Source of the DNA: Oryzomonas japonica
GTDB taxonomy: Bacteria; Desulfobacterota; Desulfuromonadia; Geobacterales; Pseudopelobacteraceae
DNA: 64,000 nucleotides
Direction: 5' to 3'
Assembly: GCF_008802365.1 (NCBI RefSeq)
Contig: NZ_VZQZ01000006.1
Location: 1-64,000 of the forward strand
In this document: piece by piece, positions 8,279 through 17,144 of the stretch
Layout of the letters: each line of letters begins with the position of its first letter
Numbering within the stretch: position 1 is the stretch's first letter
Program-made: the position numbers and the translations under genes
Notes under the pieces: model-generated
Database searches by the model: none
What the model was told of the DNA's origin: nothing
Seen by the model: only the letters and a program-made list of their open reading frames with translations

Positions 8279-8704
8279 TCAGCCCTTTGCCGCCTTGCCT
8301 TTTGCCGCCACCCGGGCGCTGAATTTGTCCAGATTGACGGTTACGCGCTCATGGGTCCCCGTGCCGATGACATCCGCCTCGTCACGGGCCTCGATCTCCC
8401 ACACCGTGCGTTTCCCGTCCACCTCGATACAGCGGACCCGCGCCGTCACCTCCATGCCGGGAGGAGTGGCCGCCTGGTGGGTGATGTTGATCATGGTGCC
8501 CAGGGTCCGCTCCCCTTCGTCCAGATAGGGACGCAGGGCCTCCATGCAGGCCCATTCCATGAAGCCGACCATGAAGCCGGTGGCAAAGACCTCGGGCATT
8601 TCACGGAACAGGTCCGACTCGGGGTACAGGAAAGGGACGGTCTTCTCCCGCGGCACGCGATAGCTGAAGGTGTGTTCCAGTCCCGCCGTAAGTGTTGTTT
8701 TCAT
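8279..8704 (-). CDS. Hot-dog thioesterase, fluoroacetyl-CoA thioesterase-like
   Basis: This 141-residue hot-dog-fold protein matches the FlK-like thioesterase family: TGFMVGFMEWACMEALRPYLDEGERTLGTMINITHQAATPPGMEVTARVRC, with the Glu (FMEWACM) and the His/Ala-rich HQAATP segment typical of these enzymes. They hydrolyse small acyl-CoA thioesters; the natural substrate here is unknown and defluorination is not implied. Its ATG overlaps the stop of the upstream reductase (ATGA), so the two are translationally coupled. Confidence 0.8.
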   Translation of the reverse strand: MKTTLTAGLEHTFSYRVPREKTVPFLYPESDLFREMPEVFATGFMVGFMEWACMEALRPYLDEGERTLGTMINITHQAATPPGMEVTARVRCIEVDGKRTVWEIEARDEADVIGTGTHERVTVNLDKFSARVAAKGKAAKG

Positions 8705-10260
8705 GGTTTCTCACCTCTTTTGATAGCGTAGCAACTCCCGCTCCGCTGCCAGCGCAGCCAGGCGCCGAGCACCCTCTTGAGGAACGGCGTCAGGCGGGTG
8801 CGGTTATGGGTGTCGGCCAGCTTTTTGATCGCCTCGGCCTGGGTCGGGTAGGGGTGGATGGTCCGGGCGATGGCCCCCAGGCCGAGGCCGCTGGTGATGG
8901 CCAGGGAGAATTCGTTGATCATCTCCCCGGCGTGACGGGCCACGATGGTGGCGCCGATGATCCTGTCCGAGCCGGTGCGCAGGTGGACCCGGGCGAAACC
9001 CTCCGTATCGCCGTCCAGCACGGCCCGGTCCACCTCTGTCAGGGGCACGGTCAGGGTAGAGACCGGGATGCCCCGCTCCCGCGCGTCCCGTTCATACAAC
9101 CCCACGTGGGCGATCTCCGGGTCGGTGTAGGTGCACCACGGGACGACCAGACTGGATGCTTTCTGTCGCCCCATGAAGAGGGCGTTGGCGATCAGGATGC
9201 GGGCCAGGGCATCGGCGGTGTGGGTGAACTTGAAGGGAAAACAGCAGTCGCCGGCGGCATAGATGCGGGGATTGGAGGTTTGCAAGGTGTCGCTGATCAC
9301 TACACCCCCCGGCCCGTAGACGACGCCGGCCGCCTCCAGCCCCAGCCCCTCCACGTTAGGGGCGCGACCGGCCCCCACCAGGATCGCATCCGCCACCACC
9401 TCTATTTCTGTGCCGTCCCGTTCCAGACGCAGGACCTTATCGCTGCCCCGCCGTTCCACGGCCAGGACCGTTGTTCCCGTCAGCAGGTCAAGCCCCCCGC
9501 GCATCAGAACGTTCTGTAGGACTTCGGCCGCGTCCCGGTCCTCGCGTCCCATGATCCGGGGGGCCGTTTCGATCAAGGTCACCCGGCTACCGAAGCGGGA
9601 GAAGGTCTGGGCCAGTTCACAGCCGATGGGACCGGCGCCGATCACCGCCAGGCGAGGGGGCAGTTCGGTCAGGGAGAACACGGTTTCGTTGGTCAGATAC
9701 CCGACCTCGGCCAGCCCCGGGATCGGCGGCGCGGCCGCCCGCCCGCCGGTGCAGATGGCGGCCTTCTTGAACAAGAGTTCCTGCCCTCCTACCGTCACTC
9801 GGTCCCGGGCGACGAAGCGGGCCTCGCCTATGAAGACGTCAACCCCCAACTCATCGCGGAACCGTCGGGCCGAATCGTGTCGGCTCAAGGAGCTGCGCAG
9901 TCGCCGCATCCGCTCCATGGCTGCTCCGAAGTCAAAGCCGATCTCCGCGCCCCCCCTGATGCCGAACCGAGCTCCGTTGCGCGCGTCGAACAGAGCCCGC
10001 GCAGCGCGGATAAGCCCCTTGGACGGGACGCAACCGTAGTTGAGGCAATCGCCTCCCATCAGGTGCCGCTCCACCAAGGCCACCCTGGCGCCCAGACCGG
10101 CCGCCCCGGCAGCGCAGACCAAGCCTGCGGTCCCGGCGCCGATCACCACCAGGTTGTAGCATCCCCCCGGCTGGGGATTGACCCAGTCACTGGGGTGGAC
10201 ATTCTCCCGCAGCTCCCGGTTCTCCGGGGTGTCGGGCGCTATGACCGCCCCTTCGCTCAC
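8701..10260 (-). CDS. Pyridine nucleotide-disulfide oxidoreductase (mercuric reductase-like)
   Basis: The protein is 519 residues and of the dihydrolipoamide dehydrogenase/MerA type. It shows the FAD Rossmann motif VVIGAGTAGLVCAAGAAGLG, the redox pair in GGDCLNYGCVPSK, the NAD(P) motif VIGAGPIGCELAQTF, the FAD motif IYAAGDC, and the dimerisation HPYPTQAEA tail. It lacks the C-terminal vicinal cysteines that true MerA uses for Hg(II), so a thiol or quinone-type reductase is more likely. The GTG start at 10260 overlaps the msrB stop (GTGA). About 30 extra residues precede the FAD motif. In context it may supply reducing power for thiol repair together with MsrA/MsrB. Confidence 0.85.
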   Translation of the reverse strand: MSEGAVIAPDTPENRELRENVHPSDWVNPQPGGCYNLVVIGAGTAGLVCAAGAAGLGARVALVERHLMGGDCLNYGCVPSKGLIRAARALFDARNGARFGIRGGAEIGFDFGAAMERMRRLRSSLSRHDSARRFRDELGVDVFIGEARFVARDRVTVGGQELLFKKAAICTGGRAAAPPIPGLAEVGYLTNETVFSLTELPPRLAVIGAGPIGCELAQTFSRFGSRVTLIETAPRIMGREDRDAAEVLQNVLMRGGLDLLTGTTVLAVERRGSDKVLRLERDGTEIEVVADAILVGAGRAPNVEGLGLEAAGVVYGPGGVVISDTLQTSNPRIYAAGDCCFPFKFTHTADALARILIANALFMGRQKASSLVVPWCTYTDPEIAHVGLYERDARERGIPVSTLTVPLTEVDRAVLDGDTEGFARVHLRTGSDRIIGATIVARHAGEMINEFSLAITSGLGLGAIARTIHPYPTQAEAIKKLADTHNRTRLTPFLKRVLGAWLRWQRSGSCYAIKRGEKP

Positions 10261-10817
10261 GGCGTTTTGACAAACTGCATGGCTGCCGAATTCATGCAGT
10301 AGCGCAGGCCGGTCGGTTTTGGGCCGTCGTCGAAGACATGCCCCAGGTGCGCCCCACAGCGGCTGCATACCACCTCGGTGCGTTTCGTGAAGAGGCCGTT
10401 GTCCGGCCGCAGGGTCACGTTTTCCGGAGCGACCGGTTCCCAGAAGCTGGGCCAGCCGGTGCCGGATTCATACTTGGTGTCCGAGCTGTAGAGGTCGTTG
10501 CCGCAGCAGATGCAGCGGTAAATCCCCTTCTCGTGGTTGTTCCAGGTGATGCCGGTGTAGGCCCGCTCGGTCCCCTGTTCCCGGGTGACGTGGTACTGCT
10601 CCGGGGTGAGGAGCCTGCGCCACTCGGCCTCGCTCTTGATGACCTTGTCGCTCATGATATAGCCTTTCTGGGCCACGGAGTAGAGGCGGACCCGGGAGGT
10701 CCCGGCCGCGGTCGTTGTGGCGGTTGTCGTGGCCGCCGGCGCGCCGCCGCCGTTGCTGCATGCGCCGACCATCGAGAAGATGGCGATGGCGGCCAGAAGA
10801 ATGTAATGCCGTTTCAT
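10257..10817 (-). CDS. msrB: Peptide methionine-R-sulfoxide reductase, lipoprotein form
   Basis: This 186-residue MsrB reduces the R form of methionine sulfoxide in proteins. An N-terminal lipoprotein signal (LAAIAIFSMVGAC, lipobox Cys20) and a threonine/alanine-rich linker place it in the periplasm. The domain shows zinc cysteines CICCGND and CSRCGAHLGHVFDDGP, the substrate motif GTGWPSF and the catalytic Cys in RYCMNSAA. It is 37 bp after msrA and its stop overlaps the reductase start. The exported MsrA/MsrB pair suggests repair of oxidised envelope proteins. Confidence 0.93.
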   Translation of the reverse strand: MKRHYILLAAIAIFSMVGACSNGGGAPAATTTATTTAAGTSRVRLYSVAQKGYIMSDKVIKSEAEWRRLLTPEQYHVTREQGTERAYTGITWNNHEKGIYRCICCGNDLYSSDTKYESGTGWPSFWEPVAPENVTLRPDNGLFTKRTEVVCSRCGAHLGHVFDDGPKPTGLRYCMNSAAMQFVKTP

Positions 10818-10854
10818 GGGTTACCTCCCGTGCTGTGGGGGCGAGGTGGCATGC

Positions 10855-11478
10855 TCAATGTCCCGCCGAGCCGCCCCACAACTCTTTGAGCCGTTTGTCG
10901 CGGCCGCAACTGGTGCGATAGAATTTGTATCGGATCGGATTCTTTTTGTAGTAGTGCTGGTGGTACCCCTCCGCCGGATAGAAGGGACCGGCCGGGGTGA
11001 TCTCGGTCACGATCGCCTCCCGGAAGGGCTTGCTCCTTGCCAGTGCATCCTTCGACTGCTGGGCCAGGCGGCGCTGCTGCTCGTTGTGGTAGAAGATGGC
11101 GCTGCGGTACTGGTGTCCGCTGTCGCAGAACTGGCGGTCCTTCACGGTGGGGTCGATATTGTGCCAGTAGACCGTGAGCAGCCTGTCGTAGCCGATCCTG
11201 GCCGGGTCGTAGACGATCTGTACCGATTCGGCGTGGCCAGTGCCGCCGGCGGAGACCTCCTCGTAGGTCGGGTTCCTGGTCTGGCCGCCGGTGTAGCCGG
11301 AGGTGACCGAGATCACCCCGGGCAGTTCGTCGAAGGGGTGTTCCATGCACCAGAAACAGCCGCCGGCAAAGGTGGCCTTCTCTTGGGCCGGGGCTGCGCC
11401 CGCCGCCCCACCAGAGGCCGGGATGAGCATGAAGGCCAGCACGAGCCCGATCAGTGCCAATTGTAATGGTCGTTTCAT
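10855..11478 (-). CDS. msrA: Peptide methionine-S-sulfoxide reductase, exported
   Basis: This 207-residue MsrA has a signal peptide (LALIGLVLAFMLIPASGGAAG) and the catalytic signature GGCFWCMEHPF, followed by GYTGG and GHAESVQIVYDP. A resolving cysteine occurs near the C-terminus (YRTSCGRD). It reduces S-methionine sulfoxide, complementing the adjacent MsrB. It is the first gene of a minus-strand operon msrA-msrB-reductase-thioesterase-TVP38, and its promoter region is shared with the divergent tetR gene, whose operators could also affect it. The active cysteine is encoded by TGC, not by UGA as in some selenoprotein MsrAs. Confidence 0.93.
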   Translation of the reverse strand: MKRPLQLALIGLVLAFMLIPASGGAAGAAPAQEKATFAGGCFWCMEHPFDELPGVISVTSGYTGGQTRNPTYEEVSAGGTGHAESVQIVYDPARIGYDRLLTVYWHNIDPTVKDRQFCDSGHQYRSAIFYHNEQQRRLAQQSKDALARSKPFREAIVTEITPAGPFYPAEGYHQHYYKKNPIRYKFYRTSCGRDKRLKELWGGSAGH

Positions 11479-11599
11479 CTGTCCAGGTCCTTTCTCCGGA
11501 TTCGGTTGCTGATTTCTTAAGTGTAATTATACCTCTTTTATCCTGTTCCGTGGACACGGTATATGTTTATTGGCAGATAAAAACGCCTTGACAGTGTCG

Positions 11600-11638
11600 G
11601 TTAATTGTAATTAACTGAAAACGGAACATTCATTCCGT
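11600..11638. promoter_or_regulatory. Two palindromes between msrA and tetR (candidate TetR operator)
   Basis: GTTAATT-GT-AATTAAC (11600-11615) is a perfect 7-bp inverted repeat. ACGGAA-CATTCA-TTCCGT (11621-11638) is a 6-bp one, ending 13 bp before the tetR start. On the other strand the second contains GGAATGAATGTTC, close to GGAGTGAACGTTC in the 26-bp palindrome at 12255-12280, so both may bind the TetR protein. Confidence 0.55.
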
Positions 11639-11651
11639 AAAAAGGCACCCC

Positions 11652-12227
11652 ATGGCAAAATCGGAAAAGCGTGACGAGATAGTGCGTGCGACGATGGAAC
11701 TCATCGCCGAGTTTGGTTTCCATGACGCCCCCATAGCCGCGATCGCAGCCAGGGCCAATGTGGGGGCCGGGACCATCTACCGCTATTTTGCGAACAAGGA
11801 TGTCCTGATCAACGAGATTTACCTGGAGATCGAAGAACGGCTCATGGCTCATATCCTGGAGGGGTACCGGTCCGAACGTCCCGTCAGGGAGCGCTTCCTC
11901 CATCTCGGAGTCGGAGTGCTCTCCTACTTCATACGCAATCCGGCGGAATTCCATTATTTCGAACAGTTCCACATCTCGCCCTACGGTGGCGCATTCCGCA
12001 GGGAACGGCTTTTGGAGCGCACAGAGTATCGCGATGTCTTTATGGTCCTCTTTCAGGACGGAACGGCACAGCAGGTTGTAAAGAATCTTCCCCTGATGAT
12101 GCTCTTTTCCCTGTTGTTCGGGCCGTTATTCACCGTTGCACGGGAGCATCTCCTGGGCTTTGTCCCTTTGGACGACCAACTTATCGAAACGGTGGTCACC
12201 ACCTGTTGGGATGCGATCCGGCAGTAG
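11652..12227 (+). CDS. TetR/AcrR-family transcriptional regulator
   Basis: This 191-residue repressor has a standard N-terminal helix-turn-helix (IVRATMELIAEFGFHDAPIAAIAARANVGAGTIYRYFANKDVLINEIY) and an all-helical ligand domain of the AcrR kind. The ligand is unknown. Palindromes resembling each other lie just upstream and 28 bp downstream of the gene, the second in front of the MotB-like gene, so it probably controls itself and that gene. Divergent to msrA. Confidence 0.9.
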   Translation: MAKSEKRDEIVRATMELIAEFGFHDAPIAAIAARANVGAGTIYRYFANKDVLINEIYLEIEERLMAHILEGYRSERPVRERFLHLGVGVLSYFIRNPAEFHYFEQFHISPYGGAFRRERLLERTEYRDVFMVLFQDGTAQQVVKNLPLMMLFSLLFGPLFTVAREHLLGFVPLDDQLIETVVTTCWDAIRQ

Positions 12228-12254
12228 TAATAGAGTACTTATTTTTTTACCACA

Positions 12255-12280
12255 ATTAGGAGTGAACGTTCACTCCTAAT
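12255..12280. promoter_or_regulatory. 26-bp perfect palindrome, candidate TetR operator
   Basis: The half-site ATTAGGAGTGAAC (12255-12267) is followed directly by its exact reverse complement. It lies between the tetR stop and the MotB-like start (12303). No T-run follows on either strand, so a terminator is unlikely. The core TGAACGTTCA is typical of TetR-family operators. Confidence 0.6.
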
Positions 12281-12302
12281 CACGCTGCGAGGAATTTTTG
12301 TC

Positions 12303-13100
12303 ATGGCATTAAAGCGGGAACCGGAAAAGCACCCGAATCATGAACGCTGGCTGGTCTCATACGGCGATCTGCTGACGCTGCTCTTAGCGGTCTTCGTGGT
12401 CCTGTACGCCATGTCCCTGGCCGATAAGAAGAAGGTTGAAGAGGTGGCGGAGTCGCTGCGGGAGTCCTTCGGGTATTCCAAGGCGTCCCTCGGGGCAAAG
12501 CCGGTGGTGATCGAGTCTGGGAATATCAGCATCGTTCCGAGCATCAAACCCCAAAGCTTGCCGGTGCAGCAGCGCCAAGCCCAGGGGAAGCAGCGCGCCT
12601 ATGCGATGGAGAAGGATTTTGGAACGATCAAGGCATCCCTGGATGCCTACCTGACGAAGAGCGGCAATAGGGGGAAGGTGAGCATCGATATCACCCGCCG
12701 GGGGCTGGTGGTAAGTCTCAAGGAGGCGGGGTTCTTCGATTCGGGCAGCGCCCGGATCAAGGCGGGATCTGAGGAGCTTTTCAGCGTGATCGCCCAATCC
12801 CTGTCCCATTATGCCAACCCCTATCGGATCGAGGGACATACGGATAACGTACCGATCCACACCGGCCAGTTCCGTTCCAATTGGGAGCTTTCAACGATGC
12901 GCGCCACCAATGTTCTCCAGAAGTTGGTCGATTCCTACGGCTTCGATCCGGCCGCGATGTCGGCGGCGGGGTACGGCGAATACCGTTCCGTGGCCGACAA
13001 TGGGGCTGCGGAAGGCCGGGCCAAAAACCGGCGAGTCGATATCGTGATGCTGTCGTCCGGGGGCGAGGCGGGTGAACCGGGAAACGGTTCGAGTCGGTAG
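12303..13100 (+). CDS. MotB/OmpA-family protein (flagellar motor stator-like)
   Basis: The product is 265 residues with a MotB-like N-terminus: a cytoplasmic stretch, then WLVSYGDLLTLLLAVFVVLYAMS with the proton-path Asp preceding the single membrane helix, and a plug-like segment. The C-terminal OmpA domain (about 145-255) shows FFDSGSARIK, IEGHTDNVPI, NWELSTMRATNV and GYGEYRSV....GRAKNRRVDIVM and would grip peptidoglycan. No motA lies beside it, which is unusual because stator genes are normally paired. The preceding TetR gene and palindrome suggest dedicated control. It could be an orphan stator or a MotB-like subunit of another energised envelope system. Confidence 0.8.
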   Translation: MALKREPEKHPNHERWLVSYGDLLTLLLAVFVVLYAMSLADKKKVEEVAESLRESFGYSKASLGAKPVVIESGNISIVPSIKPQSLPVQQRQAQGKQRAYAMEKDFGTIKASLDAYLTKSGNRGKVSIDITRRGLVVSLKEAGFFDSGSARIKAGSEELFSVIAQSLSHYANPYRIEGHTDNVPIHTGQFRSNWELSTMRATNVLQKLVDSYGFDPAAMSAAGYGEYRSVADNGAAEGRAKNRRVDIVMLSSGGEAGEPGNGSSR

Positions 13101-13155
13101 CCGCCGTAACCTGAGGCGGATAAAGGCCGTTTCAGAGGTTTTATCCGGTGTAAGC

Positions 13156-14088
13156 TCAGATTCCGATCCAGGCGGCGCCGAAGACTCCGGCCGAGTCGCC
13201 CAGGCGGTTCTTCAGGATCGGGGTGGCCAGGTCGTCGTGGAAGGCGGAGCGTCGTACCCGTTCGATGCCGGTGGTGTAGAGCTCGACGATGTTGGACAAG
13301 CCGCCCCCCAGAACCACGGCGTCCGGGTCGAGGATCGAGATCAGTCCCCCCAGGCAACGGCCGAAGTCGTCCAGAAAACGCTCAAAGGCTGCACAACAAC
13401 GCGGCTCCCCCTCCCGGGCGCCTGCCACGATCCGCTCCATGGTCAAGCGTTCGCCGTACTCCCGTGCAAAGGCCGCTTCGACCCCAGAGCCGCTGATCTT
13501 CGTTTCCACGCACCCCCGGTTGCCGCAGTAGCACGCCGCCCCGGCCGGGTCCACCGACAGGTGCCCCCATTCCCCGGCGATGCGGTGCGGCCCCTGGCGT
13601 ACCCGTCCGTCGATGCAAATCCCGCCCCCGCAGCCGGTCCCCATGATCACCCCGAATACCAGCCCGTATCCTTGCCCCGCCCCCTGACGGCACTCGGCCA
13701 GGGTGAAACAGTCGGCATCGTTGCACAGGGCCACGGCCCGGCCCAGTTGCCGTTCCAGGTCTCCCTGCAAGGGCTTGCCGATGAGACAGGTGGAGTTGGC
13801 GTTGCGCACCAGCCCGGTCCGCTCGTCGCTGGAGCCGGGGATGCCGATCCCCACGGTGCAGGGCGCCCCGGCCGGAACAAGGGCCATGGCTTCCCGGATG
13901 GCCGTGGTCACGGTTGCCACTACGGCGGGATAGCCCCGGTCAAGGGGCGTGGCCCGGCGCTCCCGGAACAGGACCGTACCGTCGGGGGCAAGGAGCAGCG
14001 CCTCGGTCTTGGTGCCTCCCAGGTCGATGCCGATACGAAAGGGTGTCTGTTCAGAGGCAGAGGTCATCATGGTGTGGTTATTTGTCAT
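13156..14088 (-). CDS. ROK-family sugar kinase
   Basis: This 310-residue protein phosphorylates a hexose (glucose, fructose or N-acetylhexosamine) with ATP. It has the phosphate loop GIDLGGTKTEALLL, the catalytic region NDADCFTLAE, the ROK signature IMGTGCGGGICIDGRVRQGPHRIAGEWGH, and the zinc motif with CYCGNRGCVE. The ATG at 14088 is chosen; a TTG at 14103 and ATGs at 14067/14064 are alternatives, none with a strong ribosome site. It is convergent with the MotB-like gene and stands alone. Sugar specificity cannot be read from the sequence. Confidence 0.85.
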   Translation of the reverse strand: MTNNHTMMTSASEQTPFRIGIDLGGTKTEALLLAPDGTVLFRERRATPLDRGYPAVVATVTTAIREAMALVPAGAPCTVGIGIPGSSDERTGLVRNANSTCLIGKPLQGDLERQLGRAVALCNDADCFTLAECRQGAGQGYGLVFGVIMGTGCGGGICIDGRVRQGPHRIAGEWGHLSVDPAGAACYCGNRGCVETKISGSGVEAAFAREYGERLTMERIVAGAREGEPRCCAAFERFLDDFGRCLGGLISILDPDAVVLGGGLSNIVELYTTGIERVRRSAFHDDLATPILKNRLGDSAGVFGAAWIGI

Positions 14089-14156
14089 GGATGTTGACGC
14101 CAACTATGTACAAGATAAACGGTGAACGACGCCGCAACGGTTAGCATTGAAAAATT

Positions 14157-14279
14157 CAGGTTGTTCAAAAATAGTCAGATCGTCGCACCCGCAAAAAGCC
14201 CCGCGGAGGCGTAGCAGCGCTACGCCGCACAAAGGAGCTTTCGAGGACAGCGGCGAGATGGCTGTTTTTCAACAACCTG
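14157..14279. repeat. Palindromic intergenic repeat element next to uvrA
   Basis: CAGGTTGTTCAAAAA at 14157-14171 and TTTTTCAACAACCTG at 14265-14279 are inverted repeats with one mismatch, framing about 120 bp. Inside, GGCGTAGC and GCTACGCC form an 8-bp stem around AGC. The element ends one base before the uvrA stop codon. Its form suggests a miniature or REP-like repeat; transcripts would fold into a long hairpin that could serve as the uvrA terminator. Confidence 0.6.
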
Positions 14280-17141
14280 CTACAGCATCTTGCGCAGGTA
14301 CTGGCCGGTGTAGGACTTGGTGACCTTGGCCACCTGTTCCGGGGTGCCGCTGGCGATGATCTCGCCCCCCCGGTCGCCCCCCTCGGGGCCCAGGTCGATA
14401 ATGTGGTCGGCGGTCTTGATCACGTCCAGGTTGTGCTCGATGATGACGATGGTGTTGCCGGTATCCACCAGGCGCTGGATCACCTCCAGGAGCTTGCGGA
14501 TATCCTCGAAGTGCAGACCGGTGGTCGGCTCGTCCAGGATGTAGATGGTGCGGCCAGTGGCGCGGCGGGAAAGCTCCTTGGCCAGCTTGACCCGCTGGGC
14601 CTCGCCCCCCGAGAGGGTGGTGGCCGACTGCCCCAGCTTGATGTAGCCCAGGCCTACTTCTTCCAAGGTCTTGAGCTTGTTCTTGATGCGCGGGATGGCC
14701 CCCATGAACTCCAAGGTCTGGGAAACGGTCATGTCCAGCACCTCGGCGATGGATTTGCCCTTGTAGAGCACCTCCAGGGTCTCCCGGTTGTAGCGCGCCC
14801 CTTTGCAGACCTCGCACTCCACGTACACGTCCGGCAGGAAGTGCATCTCGATCTTGATGATGCCGTCCCCGGAGCAGGCCTCACAGCGCCCCCCCTTGAC
14901 GTTGAAGGAGTAGCGCCCCGGCTTGTAGCCGCGCAGCTTGGATTCGGGCAGGTTGGAGAACAGGTCGCGGATATCGCCGAACACGCCGGTGTAGGTGGCC
15001 GGGTTGCTGCGCGGGGTGCGGCCGATGGGGGACTGGTCGATGTTGATGACCTTGTCCAGGTGTTCCAGGCCGCGGATGTCCTTCACGGCGCCGGCCTTCT
15101 CCCGGCTGCGGTAGAGCCGCTGGCTCAGCACCTTGTACAGGGTGTCGATCACCAGGGTCGATTTTCCCGAGCCCGAGACGCCGGTCACGCAGGTCATGAT
15201 GCCCAGGGGAATCTCCACGTCCACGTTCTTCAGGTTGTTCTCGGAGGCGCCGATGATCTTGAGATGCTTGGTCCCCTTGCGGCGTTTCTTCGGCACCGGG
15301 ATGGACAACTCACCGGACAGGTATCTGCCGGTCAGGGACTTCGGGTCCTTCATGACCTCGGCCGGTGTGCCTTGGGCCACCACCTCGCCGCCGTGGACCC
15401 CGGCCCCCGGCCCCATGTCGATCAGATGGTCGGCCTCTAGGATAGTCTCTTCGTCGTGCTCCACCACCAGGACGGTGTTGCCCAGGTCGCGCAGATGCTT
15501 GAGGGTGTCCAGCAGTCGTGCGTTGTCCCGCTGGTGCAGGCCGATGGAGGGCTCGTCCAGGATGTAGAGCACCCCCACCAGGGACGAGCCGATCTGGGTG
15601 GCCAGGCGGATGCGCTGCCCTTCGCCGCCGGAGAGGGTGCCGGAGGTGCGGTCCAGGGAGAGATAGTCCAGCCCCACGTTCACCAGGAACGAAAGGCGCT
15701 CGCGGATCTCCTTGAGGATGCGCCGGGCGATCTCCTTCTCCTTGTCGGTGAGTTCCAAACTATCGAAGAAGGCCAGGCAGTCCCGAATGGAGAAGGCGGT
15801 GACGTCGCGGATGGTGCGCCCCCCCACCAGCACGTGCAGCGCCTCGGGGCGCAGGCGCGCCCCCTGGCAGGTGGGGCACGGCATGACGTTCATGTACTTT
15901 TCCATCTCTTCCCGGGATGCGTCCGATTCGGTCTCGCGCCAGCGCCGTTCCAGATTGTTCAGCACCCCCTCGAACTCCTTCTGGTAGGTATGGCGCCGTC
16001 CGCCGTCCTCTTCCCACCAGAACTCGATCTTCTTGCCCCCGGAACCGCTCAGGATCACGTCCCGAACCTGCTCGGGCAGATCCTTGAAGGGGGTGCGGAT
16101 GTCGAATTTGTAGGCCTTGGCCAACGCCTCCAGGATCAGGTGGAACCAGCCCGAGAGCCGTTTTTCCCAAGGGGCGATGGCCCCTTCCCGTAGGGACAAT
16201 TCCGGGTTGGGAATCACCAGCTCGGCGTCGAAGTACATGCGGGTGCCCAGGCCGGTGCAGTCCGGGCAGGCGCCGTGGGGGTTGTTGAAGGAAAAAAGCC
16301 GCGGCGTGACCTCTTGGTAGGATATGCCGCAATCCACACAGGCCAGCTTTTCGGAGAAGATGTGGGTGACCGGCTTGGGAGGCCTTTTGCCGCCGTCCTC
16401 GTCCGGTACATCCGTAGCCGGCAGGACGGTCTCCACCTTCACCACACCTTCGGCATGGTGCAGGGCGGTCTCCAGAGAGTCGGCGAGACGGCGCTGGATC
16501 CCCTCCTTGACCACGATGCGGTCGATGACGATGTCGATGTCGTGCTTTTTCTTCTTGTCCAGTTCGATCTCGTCGGCCAACTCCCGCAAGGTTCCGTCGA
16601 TGACGACCCGGGTGAAGCCCTCCTTGCGCAACTGGTTGAGCTCCTTCTTGTACTCACCCTTGCGGCCCCGGATCATGGGAGCCAGCAGGGTCAACTTGGC
16701 ACCGGCGGGGAGCGCCATGATCTGGTCCACCATCTGGGAGACGGTCTGGGAGGTGATCTCCTTGCCGCAGGAGGTGCAATGGGGATGGCCGACCCGGGCG
16801 AACAGCAGGCGCAGGTAGTCGTAGATCTCCGTGACCGTTCCCACGGTGGAACGGGGGTTCTTGCTCGTGGTCTTCTGTTCGATGGAGATGGCCGGGGAGA
16901 GCCCCTCGATGGACTCCACGTCCGGTTTTTCCATCTGTTCCAGGAACTGGCGGGCGTAGGCCGAGAGGGATTCCACGTAGCGGCGTTGCCCCTCGGCGTA
17001 GATGGTGTCGAAGGCCAGGGTGGATTTGCCCGAGCCGGAGATGCCGGTGATGACGACTAACTGGTCCCGCGGGATTTCAACATCGATACATTTGAGGTTG
17101 TGCTCGCAGGCGCCTTTGACGATTATGCTGGAGTGTGCCAT
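14280..17141 (-). CDS. uvrA: Excinuclease ABC subunit A
   Basis: This 953-residue UvrA is the ATP-driven damage sensor of nucleotide excision repair. Both ABC modules are intact: Walker A GISGSGKS and GVSGSGKS, signatures LSGGEGQRI and LSGGEAQRV, and Walker [11 protein letters not shown] and [10 protein letters not shown]. Zinc clusters occur at CVDCG...CPDC and CEAC...CEVC. Length is normal. It is only 3 bp after the GGDEF/EAL gene and probably cotranscribed with glmU and that gene. The palindromic repeat at its 3' end may terminate the operon. Confidence 0.97.
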   Translation of the reverse strand: MAHSSIIVKGACEHNLKCIDVEIPRDQLVVITGISGSGKSTLAFDTIYAEGQRRYVESLSAYARQFLEQMEKPDVESIEGLSPAISIEQKTTSKNPRSTVGTVTEIYDYLRLLFARVGHPHCTSCGKEITSQTVSQMVDQIMALPAGAKLTLLAPMIRGRKGEYKKELNQLRKEGFTRVVIDGTLRELADEIELDKKKKHDIDIVIDRIVVKEGIQRRLADSLETALHHAEGVVKVETVLPATDVPDEDGGKRPPKPVTHIFSEKLACVDCGISYQEVTPRLFSFNNPHGACPDCTGLGTRMYFDAELVIPNPELSLREGAIAPWEKRLSGWFHLILEALAKAYKFDIRTPFKDLPEQVRDVILSGSGGKKIEFWWEEDGGRRHTYQKEFEGVLNNLERRWRETESDASREEMEKYMNVMPCPTCQGARLRPEALHVLVGGRTIRDVTAFSIRDCLAFFDSLELTDKEKEIARRILKEIRERLSFLVNVGLDYLSLDRTSGTLSGGEGQRIRLATQIGSSLVGVLYILDEPSIGLHQRDNARLLDTLKHLRDLGNTVLVVEHDEETILEADHLIDMGPGAGVHGGEVVAQGTPAEVMKDPKSLTGRYLSGELSIPVPKKRRKGTKHLKIIGASENNLKNVDVEIPLGIMTCVTGVSGSGKSTLVIDTLYKVLSQRLYRSREKAGAVKDIRGLEHLDKVINIDQSPIGRTPRSNPATYTGVFGDIRDLFSNLPESKLRGYKPGRYSFNVKGGRCEACSGDGIIKIEMHFLPDVYVECEVCKGARYNRETLEVLYKGKSIAEVLDMTVSQTLEFMGAIPRIKNKLKTLEEVGLGYIKLGQSATTLSGGEAQRVKLAKELSRRATGRTIYILDEPTTGLHFEDIRKLLEVIQRLVDTGNTIVIIEHNLDVIKTADHIIDLGPEGGDRGGEIIASGTPEQVAKVTKSYTGQYLRKML

Positions 17142-17144
17142 GGG

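Noticed and set aside
8701-10260. True mercuric reductase (merA)
   Set aside because: The C-terminal vicinal cysteines and the N-terminal heavy-metal domain are missing and the gene sits in a methionine sulfoxide repair operon.
12255-12280. Palindrome as the tetR terminator
   Set aside because: No T-run on either side; operator use is more likely.
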